Program-made: the position numbers and the translations under genes
Notes under the pieces: model-generated
Databases searched by the model: none
What the model saw: only the letters and a program-made list of their open reading frames with translations
Told to the model about the DNA's origin: nothing
Source: Comamonadaceae bacterium
Lineage (GTDB): Bacteria > Pseudomonadota > Gammaproteobacteria > Burkholderiales > Burkholderiaceae_C
NCBI GenBank assembly: GCA_947457975.1
Contig: CANGYC010000049.1
Span: 1-11,647, forward strand
Reading direction: 5' to 3'
DNA length: 11,647 bases
Part shown: positions 6,735-11,647 of the stretch, one piece after another
Position numbering within the stretch: position 1 is the stretch's first letter
Layout: each line of letters opens with the position of its first letter

Positions 6735-6764
6735 TTGGACACATGTTTTTCTCAGGCCTAGCAT
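6735..6764 (+). promoter_or_regulatory. Putative promoter of the Bug binding-protein operon
   Basis: TTGGAC (6735-6740) and TAGCAT (6759-6764) are imperfect -35 and -10 elements with an 18-base spacer, placed directly after the LysR dyad. The predicted start near 6771 would leave a 60-base leader before the ATG at 6831. Weak hexamers are normal for an activator-dependent promoter. Confidence 0.42.
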
Positions 6765-6830
6765 TTGACCGTCCGTGCACAAGCCGTCACGGTCCTCACG
6801 CATCAACAGCACCCACCAGGAGACAAGACC

Positions 6831-7829
6831 ATGACCGCCAGCAAACGTTTCTTTCTGCGCCAGGCTGCGGCCGCCCTCGCCGGCCTGAGCCTGGCAGGCG
6901 CCGCCTACGCCCAGACCTTCCCCTCCAAGCCCGTGACCCTGATGGTGCCCTACCCGGCCGGCGGCTTGTCGGACGTGATCGCCCGCACACTCAACAACGC
7001 CCTGTCCAAGCAACTGGGCCAGCCCGTGCTGGTGGAAAACCTGGGTGGCGCCAGCGGCGGCATCGCCGCGCAGAAGGTGCTGGCCAGCCCCGCAGACGGC
7101 CACATCATCTTCCAGGGCTCGCCCAATGAGCTGGTGATGGGCCCCATGGCCAATGCAGCCCTGAAGTACAAGCCTGAGGACTTCCGCCTGGTGCAGATGA
7201 TCACCCTCAACCCCATGGCCATGTTTGCCCGCAAGGACCTGCCGGCCAACAACGGCGAAGAACTGCTGGCCTACGCCCGCAAGTCCGCCGCCGAAGGCAA
7301 ACCCCTGACCTATGCCAGCGTGGGGCCCGGCTCCATGTACCACCTGCTGGGCGAGCACCTGTCCAAGCAAACGGGCATCCCCATGACGCACGTGCCCTAC
7401 AAGGGCGCTGCCCCCGCGTTCCAAGACATGATGGCCGGCCTGGTCGATGTGTTCATGACCCCCTACGGCAGGGGACAGGTCGCCCTGGTCGACGATGGCA
7501 AGCTCAAGGCCGTGGCCGTGCTCTCCAGCGATCGGCAAGACCTCGTCAAGAAAGCCGCGCCCCTGAATGACACGCCCGCCCTCAAGGGCTTCGTGTTCGA
7601 CACCTGGGCCGGCTACTTTGTGCGCAGGGACACGCCCGAGCCCATCGTGCAGGCCCTGCACAAGGCCCTGAGCGAAGTCGCCAACGACCCGGCCGTGCGC
7701 AGCGCCCTGGAGGCGCACGCCATGATCGTGCCGCGCCCGCAATCGCTTGCGGCCATGAGCAAGGTCTACGCGGACAACACCGAACGCTACCGCGCCATTG
7801 CCCGCGCCATCAACCTGCAGCCGCAATGA
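6831..7829 (+). CDS. Tripartite tricarboxylate transporter (Bug-family) solute-binding protein
   Basis: A 332-residue periplasmic solute-binding protein of the Bug/TctC family, very abundant in Burkholderiales. Residues 1-27 are a signal peptide (SKRFFLRQ, a hydrophobic Ala/Leu core, then cleavage after AYA); the KR before FFL gives it a slight Tat flavour. The mature part begins QTFPSKPVTLMVPYPAGG. VPYPAGGLSDVIAR (39-52) is the ligand loop with the conserved Asp (D48), and HVPYKG (187-192) is the second family landmark. The ATG at 6831 has AGGAGA seven bases upstream; an upstream TTG at 6765 in the same frame has no support. Its stop overlaps the next start (ATGA at 7826-7829), so it is co-translated with the amidohydrolase. 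No TctA/TctB membrane genes are in the window. The ligand cannot be read from sequence. Confidence 0.93.
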   Translation: MTASKRFFLRQAAAALAGLSLAGAAYAQTFPSKPVTLMVPYPAGGLSDVIARTLNNALSKQLGQPVLVENLGGASGGIAAQKVLASPADGHIIFQGSPNELVMGPMANAALKYKPEDFRLVQMITLNPMAMFARKDLPANNGEELLAYARKSAAEGKPLTYASVGPGSMYHLLGEHLSKQTGIPMTHVPYKGAAPAFQDMMAGLVDVFMTPYGRGQVALVDDGKLKAVAVLSSDRQDLVKKAAPLNDTPALKGFVFDTWAGYFVRRDTPEPIVQALHKALSEVANDPAVRSALEAHAMIVPRPQSLAAMSKVYADNTERYRAIARAINLQPQ

Positions 7830-9010
7830 AGCGCGAGCCCTACCTGGGTCAGGCGCTGGCCGATCGCATCGGCGAGTTCGTCAGCCTCAGGCGCGACATC
7901 CACGCCCATCCCGAACTGGCTTTTGAAGAGCAGCGCACGGCGGCTCTGGTGGCCTCTAAGCTGCAGGCCTGGGGGTACACCGTGACCTCGGGCCTGGGCA
8001 AGACGGGGGTGGTGGGCACGCTCAAGCGCGGCCAGTCTTCCAAAAGCCTGGGGCTCAGGGCCGACATGGATGCGCTGCCCATCCACGAGAAAAACACGGC
8101 CCTCTGGGCCAGTGCCAGCCCTGGCCGCATGCACGCCTGCGGCCATGACGGCCACACCGCCACCCTGCTGGCGGCAGCGCGCCACATCGCTGAAGACGTG
8201 GACTTCAATGGCACCCTGAACCTCATCTTCCAGCCGGCCGAAGAAGGCGCGGGCGGCGCACTGGCCATGATGGCCGATGGCCTGTTCGAAAAGTTCCCCT
8301 GCGACGCGGTCTTCGCCTTTCACAACATGCCAGGCCAGGCGACAGGGCACTTCACCTTCCGCAGCGGCCCCATGATGGCCTCCAGCGACTACGCCACCAT
8401 CGTGCTGCACGGCCATGGCGGGCACGGTGCCATGCCGCACCGGGCCTGCGACCCGGTGGTGGCCTCGGCCTCCATCGTGATGGCGCTGCAGTCTGTGGTC
8501 TCTCGCAATGTCGACCCACTGCACACCGCCGTGGTCACGGTGGGTGCCCTCCATGCAGGCGAGGCCAACAACGTGATTCCGCAGGAAGCGCGCCTGGAGC
8601 TGAGCGTGCGCGCCCTGGACCCCGAGGTCAGGCAGCTGCTGCGCCGGCGCATCTTCGAGCTGGTCGAGCAGCAGGCCGCCAGCTTTGGCGTGCGCGCCGA
8701 GATCGACTGGCGCCAGGGCTACGCCGTGCTGGTCAACAGCGACAAGGAAACCCGCTGGGCCACGGACCTGGCCTGCGAGCTCTTCGGGGACGATCGGGTC
8801 ACGCGCCACGGCGCGCCCCTAACGGGCAGCGAAGATTTTTCCTTCATGCTCGAGCGCGTGCCTGGCAGCTACTTCCTCATCGGCAACGGCGCCGCCGGCA
8901 CGCCCGGCGGCTGCATGGTGCACAACCCCAGCTACGACTTCAACGACGATCTCATCGAGCCCGGTGCACGCTTTTGGGCCCACCTGGTGTCGCGTTACCT
9001 CGACGGCTGA
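7826..9010 (+). CDS. M20-family amidohydrolase (hippurate hydrolase-like)
   Basis: A 394-residue cytoplasmic metallo-amidohydrolase of the M20D group, which cleaves N-acyl or N-aroyl amino acids (hippurate, N-acetyl amino acids, indole-acetyl conjugates) to the acid plus the free amino acid. LRRDIHAHPEL (21-31) opens the catalytic domain. Expected metal ligands are C105 and H107 in HACGHDGH (103-110), the Glu pair E139/E140 in PAEEG, H166 in FAFHNMPG and H366 in MVHNP. LRADMDALP (77-85) is also typical. The lid/dimerisation domain covers roughly 185-295. No signal peptide is present. Its ATG overlaps the binding-protein stop by four bases, implying translational coupling. A glycine riboswitch begins about 12 bases after its stop, which hints that glycine is one product. 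The family is firm; the substrate is inferred. Confidence 0.93.
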   Translation: MKREPYLGQALADRIGEFVSLRRDIHAHPELAFEEQRTAALVASKLQAWGYTVTSGLGKTGVVGTLKRGQSSKSLGLRADMDALPIHEKNTALWASASPGRMHACGHDGHTATLLAAARHIAEDVDFNGTLNLIFQPAEEGAGGALAMMADGLFEKFPCDAVFAFHNMPGQATGHFTFRSGPMMASSDYATIVLHGHGGHGAMPHRACDPVVASASIVMALQSVVSRNVDPLHTAVVTVGALHAGEANNVIPQEARLELSVRALDPEVRQLLRRRIFELVEQQAASFGVRAEIDWRQGYAVLVNSDKETRWATDLACELFGDDRVTRHGAPLTGSEDFSFMLERVPGSYFLIGNGAAGTPGGCMVHNPSYDFNDDLIEPGARFWAHLVSRYLDG

Positions 9011-9021
9011 TTCCATCCACC

Positions 9022-9206
9022 CTCGCGCATCGGGAGAGACCGCCCTGCCTGCAGGGTGGCGCCGAAGGAGCAACCGCCCCGGAAACTCTCAGGCCAAAGG
9101 ACCGCTGCGCGAACCGACTCTGAAGAGCTGCCGGACCCGTCATCCGGCACACCGCAGGAGCAAACCGGCCCGTCCGGTGAATCTCTCAGGTTCCAAACAG
9201 AGGGGG
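9022..9206 (+). promoter_or_regulatory. Tandem (two-aptamer) glycine riboswitch
   Basis: Two glycine aptamers in series. Aptamer 1 is closed by UCGCGCA (9023-9029) with UGCGCGA (9106-9112). It has GAGAG (9034-9038) with CUCUC (9086-9090), a hairpin CCCUG/CAGGG (9043-9047, 9052-9056), the core GCCGAAGGAGCAA (9061-9073) and CUCAGGCCAAAGGACCGC. Aptamer 2 is closed by CUCUG (9118-9122) with CAGAG (9198-9202). It has hairpins GCCGGA/UCCGGC (9130-9135, 9143-9148) and ACCGG/CCGGU (9164-9168, 9174-9178), the core ACCGCAGGAGCAA (9151-9163) and CUCUCAGGUUCCAAACAGAGGGGG. Both match the family by eye. It starts about 12 bases after the amidohydrolase stop, so it is either read through from that operon or has a promoter inside the preceding gene; I found no convincing one. 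It controls the oxidoreductase at 9265. Confidence 0.95.
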
Positions 9207-9258
9207 CGTGCCAGGCACACGGTGTGCCTGGTGCTGTCCTTCCCGACCCTGTTTGGAG
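9191..9258 (+). promoter_or_regulatory. Riboswitch expression platform that can mask the Shine-Dalgarno
   Basis: UUCCAAACAG (9191-9200) can pair without interruption with CUGUUUGGAG (9249-9258), ten pairs with one G-U at the end. The right strand contains the whole Shine-Dalgarno GGAG (9255-9258) of the next gene. The left strand includes 9198-9200, which also belong to the P1 stem of aptamer 2 (9198-9202 with 9118-9122), so the two helices cannot coexist. A strong hairpin, CCAGGCAC/GTGCCTGG region (9208-9234), fills the loop between the strands. There is no U-run, so control of translation rather than termination is inferred: glycine would stabilise P1 and free the ribosome-binding site. Confidence 0.7.
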
Positions 9259-9264
9259 CCCTTC

Positions 9265-10524
9265 ATGAAAAGCATCGCAGTCATTGGTGGCGGCATCACC
9301 GGCGTGACCACCGCCTACGCCCTGGCCCGCCGCGGCCTGACCGTCACCCTCTACGAGCGGCATCCCTATGCCGCCATGGACACCTCGTTTGCCAACGGCG
9401 GCCAGCTCTCGGCCTCCAACGCCGAGACCTGGACGCATCCGTCCACCCTGCTCAAGGGCCTGAAATGGATGCTGCGCAAAGACGCCCCTTTGCTGGTGAA
9501 CCCCAAACCCAGCTGGCACAAGCTGTCGTGGTTCGCCGAATTCGCAGCCAGCATCCCGAAGTACGAGTCCAACACCATCGCCACCACCCGCCTGGCCATT
9601 GCGGCGCGGGCGCATCTGTTCGCCTGGGCGCAGGCCGAGGGCATCGACTTCGACCTGCGCCGCGAAGGCATCTTGCACATCTACCGTGACCGGCAAGGCT
9701 TCGAACATGCCGGCCGCGTCTCCAAACTGCTGGCCGCCGGCGGTCTGGAGCGCCGGGCGGTGACGCCCGAGGAGATGCGCAGCATCGAACCCACGCTCGC
9801 TGGCCAGTACTTCGGCGGCTACTACACCGAGAGCGACTCGACGGGCGACATCCACAAGTTCACCCAGGGCCTGGCGCGGGCCTGCGAGCGTTTGGGGGTG
9901 CGCATCCTCTACGGCCAGGCCGTGCACCAATTGCACAGCGATGGCCAGCAAGCCCGCGTCAGCACCGGTGCAGGCAGCGCAGAGGACACGCAGCACTACG
10001 ACGGCCTGGTGGTGTGCGCCGGCGTGGAAAGCCGCCGGCTCGCCGCCCAGCTGGGCGATCGCCTTAATGTGTACCCGGTCAAGGGCTACTCCATCACGGT
10101 GAACCTGCTCGACGAGGCCAGCCGCGCGGCGGCCCCGACCGTGAGCCTGCTCGACGACGAGACCAAGCTGGTCACCAGCCGCCTGGGCGCCGAGCGTTTT
10201 CGCGTGGCGGGCACGGCCGAATTCAATGGCTTTAACCGCGACATCCGTGCCGACCGCATCCGGCCGCTGGTCGACTGGGTGCGGCAGTGCTTCCCCGGCG
10301 TGAGCACCCGGCAGGTGGTGCCCTGGGCGGGTCTGCGCCCCATGATGCCGGACATGATGCCCCGCGTCGGGCCCGGCAAGCGGGCCAATGTGTTCTACAA
10401 CACCGGGCACGGCCACCTGGGCTGGACCCTGAGTGCCGCCACGGCAGACCTGCTGGGCGAACAGGTGATGGCCGGTGGCGCCCTGCAGGGCTCAGGCCTG
10501 CCGCCGGGCATCGCGGCCGCCTGA
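9265..10524 (+). CDS. dadA: DadA-like FAD-dependent D-amino acid dehydrogenase / amino-acid oxidoreductase
   Basis: A 419-residue FAD enzyme of the DAO superfamily, closest by eye to D-amino acid dehydrogenase small subunits (DadA), which oxidatively deaminate amino acids and pass electrons to the respiratory chain at the inner membrane. The Rossmann nucleotide-binding motif is IAVIGGGITGV (4-14; GxGxxG at 8-13), with E31 expected to bind the ADP ribose. FANGGQLSASNAE, GLRPMMPD (356-363) and NTGHGHLGWT (379-388) are DadA-family landmarks. The start ATG 9265 has GGAG (9255-9258) six bases upstream; the frame extends to GTG 9208, but that would lie inside the riboswitch platform. Control by a glycine riboswitch suggests glycine as a substrate, giving glyoxylate and ammonia. 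That is inference: a classic DadA acts mainly on D-alanine. Neither a racemase (dadX) nor the Lrp-type partner is adjacent. Confidence 0.9.
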   Translation: MKSIAVIGGGITGVTTAYALARRGLTVTLYERHPYAAMDTSFANGGQLSASNAETWTHPSTLLKGLKWMLRKDAPLLVNPKPSWHKLSWFAEFAASIPKYESNTIATTRLAIAARAHLFAWAQAEGIDFDLRREGILHIYRDRQGFEHAGRVSKLLAAGGLERRAVTPEEMRSIEPTLAGQYFGGYYTESDSTGDIHKFTQGLARACERLGVRILYGQAVHQLHSDGQQARVSTGAGSAEDTQHYDGLVVCAGVESRRLAAQLGDRLNVYPVKGYSITVNLLDEASRAAAPTVSLLDDETKLVTSRLGAERFRVAGTAEFNGFNRDIRADRIRPLVDWVRQCFPGVSTRQVVPWAGLRPMMPDMMPRVGPGKRANVFYNTGHGHLGWTLSAATADLLGEQVMAGGALQGSGLPPGIAAA

Positions 10525-10540
10525 GATCGAAGGTGGCGAA

Positions 10541-10571
10541 GGCGCCTTAGGCCAGCGCGCCTTAAGGCGCC
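10541..10571. terminator. Hairpin between convergent genes, possible bidirectional terminator
   Basis: GGCGCCTTA (10541-10549) pairs perfectly with TAAGGCGCC (10563-10571) around a 13-base loop. The right part is also a 14-base perfect palindrome, GCGCCTTAAGGCGC (10557-10570). It lies at the meeting point of the oxidoreductase (plus) and the ModA-like gene (minus), whose stop codon (10562-10564) is inside it. No T-run follows on either strand, so an intrinsic terminator is uncertain. Confidence 0.4.
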
Positions 10572-11314
10572 GCTTCCATGCCCTTGGCCTGCAGGACCGA
10601 ACGCAGCTGCGGGGAGGCCAGGGCCGCCAGCAGCTCGGCCACCGCCTGCGGCTGGGCCGTGGTGGCCGAGGCCGCCGCCGCATAGACCGTGTAGTTCTGA
10701 ATCTCCGCAGGAATCGGCCCGACCAGCACGGCCCCTGGCACAGCGAGGATCTCACTGATCTGGTGCAGGGCCACGTCGGCCGAACGGTCCACCACCTTTT
10801 GCGCCACCAGGCCACCCTGCACCATGACCAATTTCTCGCGCAGGGCGCCAGCAATGCCCCACTGCTCGAAGAGCCTGGCCAGGTAAATACCGCTGGAGCC
10901 GCCCGAGGCCGGATCGATCAGGGCCAGGCGCGGCGTGTCCTGCAGCATTTTCCGGAAGGCCGCCACGCTCGAAATGTCAGGCAGGGGCGCGCCCTGGCGC
11001 ACCGCCACGCCGATGGCCACGCGCGCCACCGGCACCGGCGGCTTCTGCGCCGACAGGTGGCTGGCCTGCAAGGTCTTGAGCGACGCGGGGGTGGAGACCA
11101 CCGCATCAAAGACCTCCCCGCCCGCAATCCGGCGCTGCAGGGCACCGGCCGTGTCATTCAGGATCACCAGGCGGTGCCCGGTGCGTTGTTCGAACTCGGG
11201 CTGCAGGGCCATGAGCACGGGCTTGAAAGCGCCGGCCGTCAGCACCTTCAGTTCAACGGCCTGGGCCAGATGACTGACGCACACCAGGCACAGGGCCAGA
11301 AAAAAACGAGGCAT
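10562..11314 (-). CDS. ModA-like periplasmic substrate-binding protein, stand-alone
   Basis: A 250-residue exported protein of the extracellular solute-binding superfamily that includes ModA (molybdate/sulfate-type, type 2 periplasmic binding fold). Residues 1-19 (MPRFFLALCLVCVSHLAQA) are a signal peptide, and the mature chain starts VELKVLTAG. LVILNDTAGALQRRIAGGEVFDAVVS matches the ModA block around the second ligand loop, and DPASGGSSGIYLARLFEQWG and VVDRSADVALHQISEI match later blocks. The first ligand loop of true ModA (A-S-S) is TAGA here, and the GSSG-like loop is NDTAG, so molybdate binding is doubtful. The start is ATG 11314, with a GGGGAG ribosome-binding site about eight bases upstream. 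An in-frame TTG at 11329 is less likely. No modB/modC permease genes are adjacent. Confidence 0.85.
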   Translation of the reverse strand: MPRFFLALCLVCVSHLAQAVELKVLTAGAFKPVLMALQPEFEQRTGHRLVILNDTAGALQRRIAGGEVFDAVVSTPASLKTLQASHLSAQKPPVPVARVAIGVAVRQGAPLPDISSVAAFRKMLQDTPRLALIDPASGGSSGIYLARLFEQWGIAGALREKLVMVQGGLVAQKVVDRSADVALHQISEILAVPGAVLVGPIPAEIQNYTVYAAAASATTAQPQAVAELLAALASPQLRSVLQAKGMEAAP

Positions 11315-11435
11315 GGAAGTTCTCCCCAAAAAGTACGCGAAGGCATTCTAGGCAGGCCACTGACAGCGACGCTGGCCCGTGGATCGGCGCAGTTCACTAC
11401 GAGCAGCCTGCCTGACCGATGAAGGGATGATCAGA

Positions 11436-11452
11436 AGCATCTCCATGATGCT
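11436..11452. repeat. Small inverted repeat in the 248-base gap
   Basis: AGCATC (11436-11441) and GATGCT (11447-11452) form a 17-base dyad with a 5-base loop. It lies between the divergent ModA-like gene and the right-edge gene. It could be an operator or chance. A loose promoter, TTGTGT (11461-11466) and TACGAT (11483-11488) with a 16-base spacer, follows it and would read toward the right-edge gene. Nothing else in 11315-11562 is recognisable. Confidence 0.25.
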
Positions 11453-11562
11453 GGTGGGCGTTGTGTCCGTATGAATCATGGGTACGATCTCCTGCGCGAT
11501 GCACCACAAGAAGTCAGTGACCTGTTGCTGTCTACGGTCCAAAAGAAAGAAACCACCATTTC

Positions 11563-11647
11563 ATGAAACTCGCTCGTTTTAATGATGATCGCCTCGGCTT
11601 GGTCTTGGGCAATGAATTGGTGGATGTCACCCAAGTCCTGACGCATC
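11563..11647 (+). CDS. Probable fumarylacetoacetate hydrolase-family protein, N-terminus only
   Basis: Only 28 codons are present before the window ends. The sequence starts MKLARFNDDRLGLVLGNELV and goes on with DVTQVLTH. This short N-terminal beta-rich stretch resembles the start of FAH-family hydrolases (2-keto-4-pentenoate hydratase / acylpyruvase type) found in Burkholderiales, which usually open MKL-(V/A)-R-(F/Y). The catalytic and metal-binding residues would lie beyond the edge, so the assignment rests on the opening residues alone. The ribosome-binding sequence is poor (purine-rich AAAAGAAAGAAA at 11541-11552). Confidence 0.55.
   Translation, partial: MKLARFNDDRLGLVLGNELVDVTQVLTH

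Noticed and set aside
6682..6780. Longer LysR start (GTG at 6780)
   Set aside because: It would add 33 residues before the canonical MNIRHLEHF start and cover the LysR-type dyad; the ATG at 6681 fits the family.
6678..7826. 382-codon minus-strand frame opposite the Bug binding protein
   Set aside because: The plus strand has a signal peptide, family motifs and a ribosome-binding site. The minus frame has none.
7787..8809. 340-codon minus-strand frame opposite the amidohydrolase
   Set aside because: It is antisense to intact M20 metal-binding motifs and has no recognisable domain.
8974..9000. Possible promoter for the riboswitch inside the end of the amidohydrolase (TTGGGC, TTACCT)
   Set aside because: The spacer is only 15 bases and both hexamers are poor; read-through from the upstream operon is simpler.
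9208..9234. Hairpin after the riboswitch read as an intrinsic terminator
   Set aside because: The stem is strong but no U-run follows (the next bases are TGTCCTTCCC), so I treat it as part of the folding platform.
9208..9264. Upstream GTG extension of the oxidoreductase
   Set aside because: It would start inside the riboswitch platform without a ribosome-binding site and put 19 non-family residues before the FAD motif.
8995..10416. 473-codon open frame on the minus strand opposite the oxidoreductase and riboswitch
   Set aside because: It runs through the riboswitch and opposite a clear FAD enzyme, with Gly/His/Val-rich composition typical of an antisense shadow.
11348..11542. 64-codon minus-strand frame in the gap before the right-edge gene
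   Set aside because: It has no ribosome-binding site, no recognisable family and an unlikely composition, so it is left as non-coding.

Overview
The window is high-GC, densely packed bacterial chromosome. Everything recognisable points to a betaproteobacterium of the order Burkholderiales, most likely Comamonadaceae: a PhaR-type polyhydroxyalkanoate regulator, a Bug-family (tripartite tricarboxylate transporter) periplasmic binding protein, a PIN-PhoH protein with the N-terminus I associate with that family, and a tandem glycine riboswitch. The family-level assignment is inference from protein style, not from a marker gene. I see no insertion sequence, prophage, CRISPR array, tRNA or rRNA.

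Layout. (1) 1-816, minus: the N-terminal two thirds of an alanine-type aminotransferase (alaA), running off the left edge. (2) 958-3891, plus: a divergently read Mth938-domain protein, a Bcp/PrxQ peroxiredoxin and a PIN-PhoH ATPase, with an intrinsic terminator between the last two (2081-2109). (3) 3916-3942: a bidirectional terminator separating PhoH from the minus-strand regulators PhaR (TTG start) and a MarR-family protein. (4) 5241-5764: an intergenic region with two inverted repeats, then a small unrecognised gene. (5) 5782-10524: a LysR regulator divergent from a Bug solute-binding protein, an M20 amidohydrolase overlapping it by 4 bases, a two-aptamer glycine riboswitch starting about 12 bases after that stop codon, and a DadA-like FAD oxidoreductase. 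(6) 10562-11314, minus: a stand-alone ModA-like periplasmic protein. (7) 11563 to the right edge: the first 28 codons of a probable fumarylacetoacetate-hydrolase-family protein.

The part most worth following up is region 5. The order LysR / binding protein / M20 (hippuricase-like) hydrolase / glycine riboswitch / amino-acid oxidoreductase suggests import and hydrolysis of an N-acylglycine or similar conjugate, with the released glycine sensed by RNA to turn on its own oxidation. The riboswitch also shows a readable mechanism. The 3' strand of the second aptamer's P1 stem (9198-9202) overlaps a segment (9191-9200) that can make ten contiguous pairs with 9249-9258, and those pairs cover the whole Shine-Dalgarno of the oxidoreductase gene. 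The two folds exclude each other, which predicts a translational ON switch. The rest of the window looks like ordinary chromosomal content.
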